Positions 10,091-20,119 of a DNA stretch of 64,000 nucleotides are shown in pieces. The stretch is from Rhizobium sp. NRK18 (lineage in GTDB: Bacteria > Pseudomonadota > Alphaproteobacteria > Rhizobiales > Rhizobiaceae). Each line of letters begins with the position of its first letter. Position 1 is the stretch's first letter. Location: NCBI RefSeq assembly GCF_024385575.1, contig NZ_JANFMV010000001.1, positions 2,881,681-2,945,680 on the forward strand. Direction: 5' to 3'. The translations under genes and the position numbers were made by a program. The notes beneath the pieces were generated by a model that was not told the origin of the DNA, searched no databases, and worked only from the letters and a program-made list of their open reading frames with translations.

Positions 10091-11648
10091 CTCCCGCCGG
10101 GAAGACCGAGTGCAGATAGGCCTGCGGGTTCAGGACACCATCGGCGGCGATCTGCGCCAGACGGATGATGCCGTCCGGGAAGATGCCGAAGAACACGACC
10201 AGCGCGAAGAGCGCGATCATCGGCAGCCACATGCCGGCTGGCAGCGAGACGGGCGGCGCCTCTTCCTCGCGGTCCATGGCCGGGCGCCAGTAGGCGATCA
10301 GGAACATGCGGCCGAGCGCGATGGTGGTCAGGAAGCCGCTCACCAGAATGGCCGCGGCGAGCCACCACGAGCCGGTCTTCATCGAGGCTTCGACCAGCAT
10401 GATCTTCGGCCACAGGCCGGAGAACGGCGGCAGGCCGGAGGCCGCGAAAACCAGCGACAGCGACAGGCCGGCAAACCACGGACTGGTCGCATAGATGCCG
10501 CCGAGCCCGGTCATGGAGAAGCTGCCGCCGATGCGCGCGGCGGCACCGGCCATCAGGTAGAGCGCCGTCATCAGGACGATCGAATGCAGCGCATAGACGA
10601 TGGCGCCGGAGAGGCCGGCCTGAGTGCCGATCGCCACACCGGCCATCATCGAACCGATGCCGGAGATGACGAGATAGCCGAACATGCGGCGCAGGTCGCT
10701 CTGGGCCATGGCGCCGAGAGCGCCAAGCACCATGGTGAGTGCGGCGGAGACGGCCAGCACGCCCGACAGGCCGGCAAGCCCCATCGGCAGCAGCATGACC
10801 ATGACGCGGATCAGCGCGTAGACGCCGACCTTGGTCAGCAGGCCGGCAAACAGCGCCGATACGACGATGCGCGGCGTGTGGTAGGAGGCCGGCAGCCAGA
10901 AGTTCACCGGGAAGGCAGCGGCCTTCATGCCGAAGGCGAGAATAAAAAGGGCCGAGAGCGTGAAGAGCGGGGCGCCGTCGATGCCCGCCCTCGCCTTTTC
11001 GGCGATATCGGCCATGTTGAGCGTGCCGAAGATCGAATAGAGATAGCCGACGGCGATCAGGAACAGCGTCGTGCCGATCAGGTTCAGCACGGCATATTTC
11101 ATGGCGCCGTCGATCTGTTCGCGCTCGGAGCCGAGGATCAGCAGGCCGAAGGACGAGATCAGCAGCACTTCGAACCAGACATAGAGGTTGAAGATGTCGC
11201 CCGTCAGGAAGGCCCCGGTGACGCCGGCGAGCAGCAGCATGAGGAACGGATAGAAGCCGTAGCGGCGGCCGCTGTCATTGATGTCGTGCAACGCATAGAC
11301 CGAGCCGCAGAGCGCGACGATGGCGGCCGTCAGCGCCATCAGCGCTCCGAACACATCGACGGTAAACGCGATGCCAAAGGGCGGCAGCCAGCGGCCCATG
11401 ACCATGGTGACCGGGCCGTTCTGAACCACCTGCGCCAACAGGAGCGCGTCCATCAGCACGACGACGGCAAAGCCGGGAATGGCGACGAGCGGCTGCAGGT
11501 GCATGCGGCCGCGCATCATCAGGAGGATGGCGCCAAGCGCGATGCAGAGCGCAACCGGCAGGATGACGAGCCAGTGCGCGGTCGGTACCGGCTCCATGAC
11601 CCAGGCAAGCGAGAGATCGACGGTCGGGGTGTGTGACGTTGCAGCCAT
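10083..11648 (-). CDS. mrpD: Mrp cation/H+ antiporter subunit D
   Basis: A 521-residue antiporter-like subunit related to NuoN/NuoM of complex I (proton_antipo_M domain), with about 14 membrane segments. The conserved acidic residue lies in FNLYVWFEVLLISSFGL, the position shown in Bacillus MrpD to be essential for cation/proton exchange. Conserved proline-rich helix sequence (FPVNFWLPASYHTPRIVVSALFA, broken here by context) and LPPFSGLWPK follow. It lies between mrpC (19-base gap) and mrpE (8-base overlap). Confidence 0.94.
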   Translation of the reverse strand: MAATSHTPTVDLSLAWVMEPVPTAHWLVILPVALCIALGAILLMMRGRMHLQPLVAIPGFAVVVLMDALLLAQVVQNGPVTMVMGRWLPPFGIAFTVDVFGALMALTAAIVALCGSVYALHDINDSGRRYGFYPFLMLLLAGVTGAFLTGDIFNLYVWFEVLLISSFGLLILGSEREQIDGAMKYAVLNLIGTTLFLIAVGYLYSIFGTLNMADIAEKARAGIDGAPLFTLSALFILAFGMKAAAFPVNFWLPASYHTPRIVVSALFAGLLTKVGVYALIRVMVMLLPMGLAGLSGVLAVSAALTMVLGALGAMAQSDLRRMFGYLVISGIGSMMAGVAIGTQAGLSGAIVYALHSIVLMTALYLMAGAAARIGGSFSMTGLGGIYATSPWFAGLSLSLVFAASGLPPFSGLWPKIMLVEASMKTGSWWLAAAILVSGFLTTIALGRMFLIAYWRPAMDREEEAPPVSLPAGMWLPMIALFALVVFFGIFPDGIIRLAQIAADGVLNPQAYLHSVFPAGGA

Positions 11649-11667
11649 GAGGTTTCAGCGTTCCACT

Positions 11668-12045
11668 TCAGTATCCGGCCGGGGGCGGTTCGGGATGTTC
11701 GGGTTCGGCGACGCGCATGTTGTCGGTGTCGTCGGTGCCAAGGTCCTGGAAGGCGCGATAGGTCAGCACCATCAGGAAGGCGAAGAAGGAGAAGGAAATC
11801 ACGATCGCCGTCAGGATCAGCGCCTGCGGCAACGGATTGGCCGTGGTCGAGGGCAGCGTGTCCATCGTATCGGAAATGATCGGCGGCACTTCGCGCGTCA
11901 GCCGTCCCGAGGTGAACAGGAGCAGGTTGACCGCATTGCCGAGGATGGCGATGCCGAGCATGACACGGACGATGCGCTTCGAGAGCATCAGGTAGATGGC
12001 GGCGGCGAAGAACAGGCCGACGAGTACGGAAAACAGCGCTTCCAT
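11668..12045 (-). CDS. mrpC: Mrp cation/H+ antiporter subunit C
   Basis: A 125-residue subunit homologous to NuoK, with three membrane segments and the conserved GIAILGNAVNLLLF and PLPQALILTAIVI motifs. In the NuoK family the Glu and Asn of these helices line the proton path. The C-terminus is an acidic Pro-rich tail (EPEHPEPPPAGY). The start codon shares one base with the stop codon of mrpB. Confidence 0.94.
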   Translation of the reverse strand: MEALFSVLVGLFFAAAIYLMLSKRIVRVMLGIAILGNAVNLLLFTSGRLTREVPPIISDTMDTLPSTTANPLPQALILTAIVISFSFFAFLMVLTYRAFQDLGTDDTDNMRVAEPEHPEPPPAGY

Positions 12046-12464
12046 CAGTCGCTATCCCTTTCTTCGAGCGCCAGCGCGATCGAGGTGATCGAGCCGACGA
12101 CGACGAGGTAGACGCCCGTATCGAAGGCCGTCACCGTCGACAGCGGCACCTCGACGCCGAAGATCGACGGATAGATCCAGAGCGCCGTCATGAAGGGCAC
12201 GTCCGGGAACAGCGACAGCAGGCCGGCGCAGCAGGAGAGCAGCAGCCCGGCGGCGGCGATCGTGATCGGATGAAAGCGGATCGCCCGGCGCACCGTCGCG
12301 ACACCGCAGGCAATGCCGTAGATCGCCAGGGCGGAGGCAGCGATCAGCCCGCCGATGAAGCCGCCACCCGGCTCGTTGTGTCCGCGCAGCAGAACGAAGA
12401 CCGAGAACAGCAGCATGAGGCTGGTCAGGAACGGCGCGGCGGTGCGGAAGATGACGGTGTTCAT
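12045..12464 (-). CDS. mrpB: Mrp cation/H+ antiporter subunit B
   Basis: A 139-residue subunit with four membrane segments and the MrpB signature [16 protein letters not shown] (residues 26-41), followed by [16 protein letters not shown]. It is a separate gene here, overlapping mrpA by 4 bases. In the Pha-type systems of some rhizobia, A and B are fused, so this operon has the Mnh/Mrp (Bacillus-like) order A-B-C-D-E-F-G. Confidence 0.94.
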   Translation of the reverse strand: MNTVIFRTAAPFLTSLMLLFSVFVLLRGHNEPGGGFIGGLIAASALAIYGIACGVATVRRAIRFHPITIAAAGLLLSCCAGLLSLFPDVPFMTALWIYPSIFGVEVPLSTVTAFDTGVYLVVVGSITSIALALEERDSD

Positions 12465-14836
12465 GGACGGGCGGCCTCCGCCGGCTTGTCGGGCGTGTTG
12501 TCGGCGATTGGCCGGCGTCCGGCCACGCGGATGCGGATCAGCGCCAGGATGGCGAGACCGGTGATCGTCACCACGGCGATCTCACCCAGCGTATCCGTGC
12601 CGCGGAAGTCGACGATGATAACGTTCACGACGTTCTTGCCATGCGCAACGGTCTTGGAGAACTCGTTGAAGAAGCGGGTCAGCGATGCATCGAAGGAGAC
12701 TTCCGTCGCCTTCAGAAGCAGCATGCCGAAGCCGAGGCCGCAGGCCGCCGCGATGGTGCCGTCGATGATCTTTTCGCGCGTCGGGCGATGATCGCTCGGC
12801 GACAGGCGGAGCCTTGTCATCACCAGCGCCAGAATGACGACCGACAGCGTCTCGACCATGAACTGGGTGAACGACAGGTCGGGCGCACCGAACAGCAGGA
12901 AGATGACGGCGACGGCAAAGCCCTGGATGCCGAGCGAGACGATGGCCGTCAGGCGGTTCTTGGCGCCAAGCACGGCGAGAAGACCGACGATGGCGATGAA
13001 GATGATCGCCCATTCGTGGAACATCACGTCTTCCGGCGGCAGCGGGAAGGACGGCAGTTCGCCGAAGACGAAGGGCGGCACAAGGAGAACGAGGGCCACG
13101 GCGATGAAGGTCACCGTCATGTAGACGTCGAGCTTGCCGGACTGGATGAAGCGCGTGACGCGGTAGGCAAAGGCGGCGAGCCCGGAGATGAAGCCGTCGA
13201 ACCATGTGTCGGGGCCATCGCCGAGCGCGGTAAACATCGCCTCCAGGCCGGCGCGGGCGCGGTCATAGGCCAGATAGATGGCGACAGCGAGCGCGATGGT
13301 GATGCCGGACAGCGCCAGCGGCAGGCCGACATGCGGGATCAGCGAGACGTAGATGTCGACCGGTTCGCCGGCGACGGCCGAGGCCATGGGCGACGAGATG
13401 GCATGATGGAAGGCGCCGGAGAAGATGGCCGCCAGCAGGCCGGTTGCGGCGAGAACCACCGGGCCGGCGATCAGCAGGATCGGGCCTTCATGCGCGTGCT
13501 TGGGGGTTTCCACCTTGGGGCCGAGGAAGGGTTTCAGGGCCACGGCGAAGGCGATCGCGAACATCAGCGCATTGCCGATGATGGCGACGACGGTGATGAA
13601 GATCGACCACGGATCGCCGGCGGCGATGCCGGCATAGATCTCTTCCTTGGCGAGGAAGCCGACGAAGGGCGGCAGGCCGCCCATGGAAAAGGCTGCGGCA
13701 AGAGCGGCGGCAAACGTGACCGGCATCGCCTTGGCGAGGCCCGACAGCCGGGTGATGTCGCGCGTGCCGGATTCGTGATCGACGACGCCAGCGACCATGA
13801 ACAGGCAGCCCTTGAACATGGAATGGGCAAGCAGATAGAGGACCGCCGCCTCGATCGCCTTTTCCGTTCCGAAACCGGTCAGCATGACCAGAAGCCCGAG
13901 CGAGGAGACGGTGGTGTAGGCGAGCATCAGCTTGAGGTCGGTCTGGCGGACGGCGAGTAGCGTGCCGATGATCAGCGTCGCGCCGCCGAAGAGCGGCAAC
14001 ACGGTTTCCCAGAGAGCTGTTTCGCCGAGCACCGGATTGAGGCGCATCAGCAGGTAGACGCCGGCCTTCACCATGGTGGCGGAATGCAGGTAGGCGGACA
14101 CCGGCGTCGGCGCCTCCATGGCGTTCGGCAGCCAGAAGTGGAACGGCACCTGCGCCGACTTGGTGAACGCCCCGCCGAGAATGAGGACGAAGACGGCGAG
14201 ATAGAGCGGGCTTTCGCGCAGGAGATCATGGCTTGCCAGCACGTCAGACAATTGCGTGGCGCCCGTCAGGTTCCAGATCAGCAGCAGGCCGGCGAGCAGC
14301 ATCAGCCCGCCGCCGCCGGTGACGACCAGCGCCTGCAGCGCCGCCCGGCGCGAGGCTTCGCGGCCGTGATCGAAACCGATCAGCAGGAAGGAAGTGATCG
14401 AGGTCAGCTCCCAGTAGACGAACAGCGTCAGCAGGCTGTCGGAGACGACGAGGCCGAGCATCGCGCCCATGAACATGAGGATGAACGAAAAGAAGCGGCC
14501 CTGCTGGAGATGGCCCTTCATGTAACCACCGGAATAGAGCACGATCAGCGTGCCGATGCCGGTGATCAGTAGCGCGAAGGTCGCCGACAGACCGTCGATC
14601 ATCCAGGAAAAGCGGATGCCGTAGCTCGAGATCCAGTCGTAGCCGCCGGTCACCGTGCCGCCGGTCGACACGGTATCGAGCATGGAAAGGAAATGCCAGA
14701 AGGCGAGCGCCGGAAGAATGGCCAGAAGCCAGGCTGCCTTTTCGGCAAGCAGACGCGTGAGGATGGGGGCAGCAAGGGCGCCGATAAACGGCAGGCACAA
14801 GACCACAAATGTCAGCGCATCGGCACCGGCGTTCAT
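12461..14836 (-). CDS. mrpA: Mrp cation/H+ antiporter subunit A
   Basis: A 791-residue subunit and first gene of the operon. The N-terminal two thirds is NuoL-like, with about 16 membrane segments and the key acidic residue in [20 protein letters not shown]. The C-terminal part (about 600-770) is the MrpA-specific NuoJ-like and MbhD/E-like region ([19 protein letters not shown]). The ATG at 14836 has AAGGAG upstream. The promoter must lie in the 112 bases before the next leftward gene ends. The complex exports Na+ or K+ in exchange for protons and supports salt and alkali tolerance; ion preference cannot be read from sequence. Confidence 0.95.
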   Translation of the reverse strand: MNAGADALTFVVLCLPFIGALAAPILTRLLAEKAAWLLAILPALAFWHFLSMLDTVSTGGTVTGGYDWISSYGIRFSWMIDGLSATFALLITGIGTLIVLYSGGYMKGHLQQGRFFSFILMFMGAMLGLVVSDSLLTLFVYWELTSITSFLLIGFDHGREASRRAALQALVVTGGGGLMLLAGLLLIWNLTGATQLSDVLASHDLLRESPLYLAVFVLILGGAFTKSAQVPFHFWLPNAMEAPTPVSAYLHSATMVKAGVYLLMRLNPVLGETALWETVLPLFGGATLIIGTLLAVRQTDLKLMLAYTTVSSLGLLVMLTGFGTEKAIEAAVLYLLAHSMFKGCLFMVAGVVDHESGTRDITRLSGLAKAMPVTFAAALAAAFSMGGLPPFVGFLAKEEIYAGIAAGDPWSIFITVVAIIGNALMFAIAFAVALKPFLGPKVETPKHAHEGPILLIAGPVVLAATGLLAAIFSGAFHHAISSPMASAVAGEPVDIYVSLIPHVGLPLALSGITIALAVAIYLAYDRARAGLEAMFTALGDGPDTWFDGFISGLAAFAYRVTRFIQSGKLDVYMTVTFIAVALVLLVPPFVFGELPSFPLPPEDVMFHEWAIIFIAIVGLLAVLGAKNRLTAIVSLGIQGFAVAVIFLLFGAPDLSFTQFMVETLSVVILALVMTRLRLSPSDHRPTREKIIDGTIAAACGLGFGMLLLKATEVSFDASLTRFFNEFSKTVAHGKNVVNVIIVDFRGTDTLGEIAVVTITGLAILALIRIRVAGRRPIADNTPDKPAEAARP

Positions 14837-14948
14837 GCCGTCTCCTTCTTCTTGTCATTCGCAAGGCGGCTTACGGCCGGGACCCCGATCCCACTTAAGA
14901 TAAACAAACCCCCGTCTCAAGAGGCGGGTGTCAAAAAGATGACCGGCT

Positions 14949-15899
14949 TCAACGGTTGAATATGCGGGATCTGACGAAGGCGAAGGCGAAGGACGCAAAA
15001 TAGCGCAGGCAGGGAAGAGGCCGATTCCGTATCACGCGCGCATAGGAGATCGGCCATCCCGGCCCGGCCGGGGTCTGGCTGGTCTTGACCGGATGATAAA
15101 GCATTCCTTCGATCGGAAACGATCCGATCTCCGGCCGGTACCGCATGGTTCCGAAGGGCTCCTGTCCGCGCGGCAGATTGCAGTCGAGATAATGGCGGTT
15201 GCGGCGGCCGGCAGGAGCCCATTCGCCACTGCCGCCGATATCGGCGAGGCTGAAACCGGCCCTGACCACCGCTGTCGGCACTACAATTTCATAATGTCCG
15301 GACCAGCCGCGCGCCACCGCATCGGCAACCGCATTGAGTGCACCCGGGCTGAACCTCGCCAGCCAGAAATGCGCCACCACCTGAGCGGCGGCGGCGATCT
15401 CCTCTCCGGGCGTTTCAAGCGTTCGGCGCCAGTACCAGCGGTGCACGTCGCGGCGGCGCCGGACGGAACAGGCCAGAAGGTCGCTGTCGTCTTCATCCAT
15501 GGCATCGAAAAACCGGGTCCAGTCGCCGCGATAGACCACGTCGTATTCGATGAACCAGTAGTGGCGATAGCCCGGAAACCTGTGCGAGAAGGCAATGAAG
15601 CGGAGATGGCCGCTGCCCGGCACGATCTCGTCGGCGATGACCTTCGCCGCCATCTGCCGCAATTCAGCGAAATCAAAGCGGCTGGCAAACGGCAGCAAAT
15701 GCTCCGGGACGACGGCATCGGGTTCCGTGACGATGAAGACATCGCGGCCGCCGGCAAGGCAGGCGCGGCGCAGACTGTCGAACCGGGCGACAACCTCTTC
15801 GTCAAACCGATGCGCGATGAAGGCGACGGCAGTCCTTCCCGTCGCGGAAATGCGGGGCGCCACAGGCGGCTCCGGATGCGTGTCGGCTTGCGATATCAT
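14949..15899 (-). CDS. Glycosyltransferase-like protein of unknown specificity
   Basis: A 316-residue soluble protein. The N-terminal part has an alternating beta/alpha pattern (TAVAFIAHRFDEEVVARFDSL) typical of nucleotide-sugar-binding folds. The motif YYWFIEYDVVYRGDW at about 117-131 looks like the acidic metal-binding strand end of a GT-A enzyme, and GHYEIVVPTAV (about 200-210) resembles the acceptor region of DUF3405-type proteins. A role in surface polysaccharide decoration is inferred. No other glycan genes are nearby, and the gene sits between the start of mrpA and msrB. The assignment is from visible motifs only. Confidence 0.6.
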   Translation of the reverse strand: MISQADTHPEPPVAPRISATGRTAVAFIAHRFDEEVVARFDSLRRACLAGGRDVFIVTEPDAVVPEHLLPFASRFDFAELRQMAAKVIADEIVPGSGHLRFIAFSHRFPGYRHYWFIEYDVVYRGDWTRFFDAMDEDDSDLLACSVRRRRDVHRWYWRRTLETPGEEIAAAAQVVAHFWLARFSPGALNAVADAVARGWSGHYEIVVPTAVVRAGFSLADIGGSGEWAPAGRRNRHYLDCNLPRGQEPFGTMRYRPEIGSFPIEGMLYHPVKTSQTPAGPGWPISYARVIRNRPLPCLRYFASFAFAFVRSRIFNR

Positions 15900-16126
15900 G
15901 TGGTCCGGCGAGATCTTCGACCCGGGATGACAGGCTGTTGCGTCAAATCATACTCGCGCGAATGTGTAGGGTGTGGTGCTTGCCTGGAGAAAGGCCGAAC
16001 ATTATTTCTAGCGTCCCGGGCGGACCTCAAAGTTCCATTTCTGGGTCTGCCGCACGACGTCTTGACGCTGACTGGCGTTAAGGTGTCGATGCCGGGTCCG
16101 TCCCCGCCAACAACAGGAGTCCCAGC

Positions 16127-16543
16127 ATGTCTGAAACGGTTCGCCCCAAGGTCACCAAGAGCGATGCGGAATGGCGCGAGGACCTTTCGCCGGAGCAGTA
16201 CCGCATCCTGCGCCAGGCCGGCACCGAGCGGGCATTCACCGGCCCGTTCTGGAACAGCCACGAGAAGGGCCTCTACCGCTGTGCCGGCTGCAACGAGCCG
16301 CTGTTCTACTCCGACACGAAGTTCGATTCCGGCTGCGGCTGGCCGAGCTATTTCGAGCCGGTGAGCGAGGATGCGGTGATCGAACTGCGCGACACGTCGC
16401 ACGGCATGGTGCGCACGGAAATCCGCTGCGCCACCTGCAACGGCCATCTCGGCCACGTCTTCCCCGACGGCCCGCCGCCGACGGGCCTGCGCTACTGCAT
16501 CAACGGCCATTCGATGACGTTCGAGCCGGAAGGCGCGAAGTAG
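16127..16543 (+). CDS. msrB: Peptide-methionine (R)-S-oxide reductase MsrB
   Basis: A 138-residue enzyme that reduces the R form of methionine sulfoxide in oxidised proteins, using thioredoxin. All key residues are visible: zinc ligands Cys52/Cys55 (CAGC) and Cys101/Cys104 (CATC), catalytic Cys124 in [10 protein letters not shown], and a candidate resolving Cys70 in DSGCGWPSY. Its full length matches single-domain MsrB proteins. ATG 16127 is preceded by ACAGGAG. MsrA is not in the window. A 9-base GC-rich inverted repeat (GCCGGCGTC / GACGCCGGC, 16559-16580) follows the stop and may form a terminator-like hairpin shared with the convergent LysR gene. Confidence 0.95.
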   Translation: MSETVRPKVTKSDAEWREDLSPEQYRILRQAGTERAFTGPFWNSHEKGLYRCAGCNEPLFYSDTKFDSGCGWPSYFEPVSEDAVIELRDTSHGMVRTEIRCATCNGHLGHVFPDGPPPTGLRYCINGHSMTFEPEGAK

Positions 16544-16618
16544 GCCGCAAGACAAGACGCCGGCGTCCAGCGACGCCGGCAGCCGTATGGCGTTTCGATT
16601 CGTGGCCTCCGTCTCAGC

Positions 16619-17533
16619 TCATTCGGCCCGAAGGTCCGGATGCCCCGCGAGATGCTCGACGAGGAAAGCGACGAAGCTTTTCACCTTCATGGCGATGTGG
16701 CGGTTGGCGGGATAGACGGCGTGGATCGGTATCGTCGCGACCGACCAGTCCGGCAGGACGGGGACAAGCCTGCCCGAGCGGATCTCAGGCCCGACGACAA
16801 AGGCCGGGGCCAGCATGATGCCGGCGCCGGCAACGGCCGCGACAACGAGGCTGCGGCTGTCATTGCACTCCATCTTCGGCAGCAGCGGCACGCGCAGACT
16901 TGCGTCCCCCTTATGGAACTGCCAGACCCTGCCCCAGCGCAATCTCGAAAAATTCAGGCAGGCGTGCCGGATCAGATCATCGGGTCTTTCGGGCGCCCCG
17001 AAGCGTTGCAGATACGCCGGCGATGCGCAGGCGATCATCGGCGAGGCGCCGATCTGCCGGGTCACGATGTTCGGCTCCACTGACACCGTGCCGCGAATGG
17101 CGAGATCGAAATTGCCTTCGATCAGATTGACCACGTCGAGCGAGAGGTCGAGATCGATGGACAGCCCGGGATTGAGCTTCAGGAATTCGGCGATGGCCGG
17201 AGCGATGTGATCCGGCCCGAGATCTGGCGCCGCCGATATGCGCATGCGACCGACCGCTTCGTGCTGGAAGGAACCGGCGGCGCGTTCAGCCTCGCGGATC
17301 TGCGGCAGCACACCCTGCAATGCATCGCGATAGGCCGTGCCGGCCTCTGTCAACTTGACTGCGCGCGTTGTGCGCTGGAGCAGGCGGGTACCGAGCCGCT
17401 TCTCCAGAGCCTGGATCTGCGCGCTGACGGTCGCCCTGGACATTTCGAGCTCCTCTGCCGCCTGCGAGAAGCTGAGACTTTGCGCGACGTTGAGGAAGGC
17501 GGCAATGCCGGCAAAGGGATCGAGTGTTTTCAT
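16619..17533 (-). CDS. LysR family transcriptional regulator
   Basis: A 304-residue regulator. The winged HTH at residues 5-65 includes FSQAAEELEMSRATVSAQIQALE, followed by the substrate-binding domain (about 90-300), with the family-typical ALQGVLPQIREAERAA linker. The subtype (AAVGRMRISAAPDLG) resembles regulators of oxidoreductases and dioxygenases. It is transcribed divergently from the cupin gene at 17724, the classic LysR-target arrangement. Two dyads in the 190-base gap (17559-17579 and 17591-17605) are candidate operators. The effector is unknown. Confidence 0.93.
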   Translation of the reverse strand: MKTLDPFAGIAAFLNVAQSLSFSQAAEELEMSRATVSAQIQALEKRLGTRLLQRTTRAVKLTEAGTAYRDALQGVLPQIREAERAAGSFQHEAVGRMRISAAPDLGPDHIAPAIAEFLKLNPGLSIDLDLSLDVVNLIEGNFDLAIRGTVSVEPNIVTRQIGASPMIACASPAYLQRFGAPERPDDLIRHACLNFSRLRWGRVWQFHKGDASLRVPLLPKMECNDSRSLVVAAVAGAGIMLAPAFVVGPEIRSGRLVPVLPDWSVATIPIHAVYPANRHIAMKVKSFVAFLVEHLAGHPDLRAE

Positions 17534-17558
17534 GTCCGCTTATCCAAACAGTGATGCG

Positions 17559-17605
17559 CGATGATCGATCTTATCATCGCTGGCGAGTTTGGGTAGAAGA
17601 TACCC
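17559..17605. promoter_or_regulatory. Two candidate LysR operators
   Basis: Two inverted repeats lie between the divergent LysR and cupin genes: CGATGAT-N7-ATCATCG at 17559-17579 and GGGTA-N5-TACCC at 17591-17605. The first contains a T-N11-A type core. Both are well placed for autoregulation and activation of the cupin gene. Confidence 0.55.
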
Positions 17606-17723
17606 ATTCCAACGATGACGGCCGGCATCGGCGGATGCGGACCGGACCGCAGCAAGCCGGACTCTCTCCGATCACATCAGCGCGCGCCGCCATAGGCGGA
17701 CGCCATCAGCAAAGGTTATCACC

Positions 17724-18173
17724 ATGTCCGAGAACGGCCGTTGGTTCATGAACGCATATCTGAAAATCCTGCTTGCGCAGTCCGAAAACGCCGCAGGGAT
17801 CTCGATCATCGAGCACGACATGCTCGGCGGTTTCTTCGTACCGCCGCACGTCCACCACACCGAAGACGAAACCTTCTACATGCTGGAGGGCCAGGTCCGG
17901 TTCATGATGGAGGGCGACATCGTCGAACGCGTCGCCGGCCAGTCCCTGCATGTCCCAGGCGGCAAACGACACGCCCTCAAGGTGCTGTCCCCCCGGGCGC
18001 GCTTCCTGACGGTCACCAACGGAAACTTCGAATCCATGGTGCGCGCTTTCTCCGTGCCGGCAACGCATCCGGGCATGCCACCCCAGGTGCCAATGACGAC
18101 GGAGGACCAGCAGAAACTCGCCATGCTCTGCAATCGCAACGGCATCGAATTCGTCGGACCACCGATCGACTGA
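17724..18173 (+). CDS. Cupin domain protein (quercetin dioxygenase-like)
   Basis: A 149-residue single-domain cupin. The first cupin motif supplies three candidate metal ligands in PPHVHHTEDETFYMLEGQ (about residues 33-50), and the second gives His in PGGKRHALKV (about 78-87). Related proteins are metal-dependent dioxygenases or isomerases, but a single-domain cupin cannot be given a substrate from sequence. It is divergent from the LysR gene, its likely regulator. AAAGG precedes the ATG. A further small gene follows 23 bases later, so the two may be cotranscribed. Confidence 0.85.
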   Translation: MSENGRWFMNAYLKILLAQSENAAGISIIEHDMLGGFFVPPHVHHTEDETFYMLEGQVRFMMEGDIVERVAGQSLHVPGGKRHALKVLSPRARFLTVTNGNFESMVRAFSVPATHPGMPPQVPMTTEDQQKLAMLCNRNGIEFVGPPID

Positions 18174-18196
18174 CGGAGACACAGGCGGGAATTGTG

Positions 18197-18709
18197 ATGG
18201 TTGCGCCCGCGCCGATGCGGATCGCAACCATCACTCCGGAAGCCAGAAGGGAAAAACTGCGCAACGAGGTGCCGAACATGACGGTGAATGAAAATGACCT
18301 TTGGAACTCTCTGCCGTTTGGCCGCATGCGGCGATGGCTTGAGAGCGCGCTCCATGCGGAGAGTCCGCACAGGCGCCGTCGGCAGCTGCATGTACGCTGT
18401 CACCGGCGCGACGGCGCGCTGTTCGTCAACGATGAATATGTCATACGCGGCGTGGCCGGCCGCCTGCTTCGCCACTTCCTCTGCGCCTATGCCGAGAACG
18501 GCACGACGGAGTTCTTCAATCGAGATGTCAGGCGCCAGCAATCGCTGTTGCTGCCGGCAGACAAGGACAATCTGGAAGCGCGCCTGATCCTTCTCGAAAG
18601 GAGGCTGGCCCAGAAGCAACTGCCGGTTCGCGTGGCCCGCCGGAACCGTGGCTGCATCAGCCTGACGGTCGACGAACCGTCCCGGCTGAGGATAACCGAC
18701 GTTGCCTGA
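18197..18709 (+). CDS. Small uncharacterised protein, possible winged-helix fold
   Basis: A 170-residue protein from the ATG at 18197 (weak GGCGGGA site). The ATG at 18278 has a better-placed GAGGTGC and would give 143 residues, so the start is uncertain. The body has NDEYVIRGVAGRLLRHFL, then TEFFNRDVRR and DNLEARLILLERRL, an arrangement resembling helix-turn-helix with a wing (RNRGCISLTVDEP). It could be a small DNA-binding regulator. It follows the cupin gene on the same strand. I do not recognise the family, and the coding call rests on composition and the plausible fold. Confidence 0.6.
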   Translation: MVAPAPMRIATITPEARREKLRNEVPNMTVNENDLWNSLPFGRMRRWLESALHAESPHRRRRQLHVRCHRRDGALFVNDEYVIRGVAGRLLRHFLCAYAENGTTEFFNRDVRRQQSLLLPADKDNLEARLILLERRLAQKQLPVRVARRNRGCISLTVDEPSRLRITDVA

Positions 18710-18888
18710 CGCCACCAAAAAACTGGACGAACGCGTTTTGCTCTGTCACAAGCCGCGTCGGGACGCGACCGCCGTTAAATTGAGAACGGGGTCGGGCTGC
18801 TGATTGACGTCAGGCGGCTGCCGCGAGACCACGCCGGCCGTCCTGAATGCGCTCTTCAGCGCGTGTCATCCCGAACGAGGGCAAGCCG

Positions 18889-19563
18889 ATGCTTCCATGG
18901 ATCCAGCTCGATTCCGCCAAGATACCCGGAGACGGCGGCGAATTGCGCCTGAAGCAGCGCGGCCGGGAATTCTCGATCATGCTCGGCGCCAACGAGCTGA
19001 TGAACAGCCGGCTGAGCGGTTCGGAAGAGGCTCTGGCGACGCTTTCCTGGGAGAAGATCAAGGGCCGGCCAAAAGCGAAAATCCTGATCGGCGGGCTCGG
19101 CATGGGGTTTACGCTGCGCGCGGCGCTGGCCGTGCTGCCGGCGGATGCGGAAGTTACCGTTGCCGAACTGGTGCCGGCCGTCGTCGCCTGGGCCAAGGGT
19201 CCGATGGCGGAGGTGTTTGACGGCTGTCTCGACGATCCGCGCGTCACCATCCACGAAGGCGATGTCGGCGAACTGATCCGCCGCTCGACCAACGGCTTCG
19301 ATGCCATCCTGCTCGACGTCGACAACGGGCCGGACGGGCTGACGCGAACGTCGAACGACCGGCTCTACGATCACGGCGGGCTGAATGCGGCACGCGAGGC
19401 CTTGCGAGCGGGCGGCGTGCTGGCGGTGTGGTCGTCGGGACCGGATGCGGCCTTTACCCGCCGGCTGCAGCAGGGCGGCTTTTCAGCTTCTGCCGTCAAT
19501 GTCCGCGCCAATGCCAAGCGTGGCGGTGCGCGGCATGTGATCTGGCTGGCGGTCAAGCGCTGA
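18889..19563 (+). CDS. Spermidine synthase-like methyltransferase-fold protein
   Basis: A 224-residue protein (MLPWIQLDSAKIPGDGG...). The start at 18889 has GAGGGC upstream; a frame extension to 18847 is less likely. The Rossmann-type nucleotide-binding core is visible: ILIGGLGMGFTLRAAL (glycine loop), VTVAELVPAVVAWA (acidic strand end) and FDAILLDVDNGPDGL, corresponding to the DAFD region of spermidine synthases. These spermidine-synthase-like proteins are often uncharacterised and lack proof of polyamine activity. It is convergent with the GNAT gene. Confidence 0.82.
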   Translation: MLPWIQLDSAKIPGDGGELRLKQRGREFSIMLGANELMNSRLSGSEEALATLSWEKIKGRPKAKILIGGLGMGFTLRAALAVLPADAEVTVAELVPAVVAWAKGPMAEVFDGCLDDPRVTIHEGDVGELIRRSTNGFDAILLDVDNGPDGLTRTSNDRLYDHGGLNAAREALRAGGVLAVWSSGPDAAFTRRLQQGGFSASAVNVRANAKRGGARHVIWLAVKR

Positions 19564-19575
19564 CGGCCGGGCCGC

Positions 19576-20076
19576 TCAGAGCACCTTTTCCATGCAATAG
19601 AGATCCAGCCAGCGGCCGAATTTCTGGCCGACTTCGGTAAACCGTCCGACGCCGCGGAAGCCGAGTGTCTCGTGCAGGCGGATGGAGGCCTGGTTTTCCG
19701 CCTCGATCGCCGCGATCATCACATGCTTGCCTTGAGCGGCGGCGCGGCGGATCAGCTCTTCCATCAGCATACGGCCGATGCCGCCGCCGCGGGCGTCCTT
19801 GTCGACATAGACGGAATGCTCGACCGTGTGGCGGTAGCCGTCGAAGGCGCGCCAGTCGCCATAGGAGGCATAGCCCGCCACCCTGCCCGCCCGTTCGGCG
19901 ACCAGAACCGGATAGCCCTGCTTCAGGCGGGCGTCGAACCATGCCTTGCGGTTGTCGAGATCGACGAGGACCTCGTTCCAGATGGCGGTGGTGTGCTCGA
20001 CGGCGTGATTGTAGATGTCGCGGATGGCGGCGAGATCCGCCTCGACGGCGTCTCGAATGATCAAAGGCTCGCTCAA
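19576..20076 (-). CDS. GNAT acetyltransferase, phosphinothricin acetyltransferase-like
   Basis: A 166-residue acetyltransferase of the PAT/ArsN1 type that acetylates the amino group of phosphinothricin-like or related amino acid analogues, or methionine sulfone/sulfoximine. Features are IRDAVEADLAAIRDIYNHAV at the N-terminus, the typical GYASYGDWRAFDGYRHTVEHSVYV region, and the acetyl-CoA loop RGGGIGRMLMEELI. The start is a TTG at 20076 with GGAG eight bases upstream. The true substrate is not known. The gene stands alone between the spermidine-synthase-like gene and the hemolysin III homologue. Confidence 0.9.
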   Translation of the reverse strand: MSEPLIIRDAVEADLAAIRDIYNHAVEHTTAIWNEVLVDLDNRKAWFDARLKQGYPVLVAERAGRVAGYASYGDWRAFDGYRHTVEHSVYVDKDARGGGIGRMLMEELIRRAAAQGKHVMIAAIEAENQASIRLHETLGFRGVGRFTEVGQKFGRWLDLYCMEKVL

Positions 20077-20119
20077 GGCGGTTGCTCCGGGAATCAGAAT
20101 GGCTCGGGGCCGGACTGGA

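Noticed and set aside
10008..14572. Very long open frames on the plus strand opposite mrpD and mrpA
   Set aside because: They follow from the GC-rich codon bias of the real genes; products are rich in His, Arg, Gln and Gly with no domain, whereas the minus-strand genes form a complete mrp operon.
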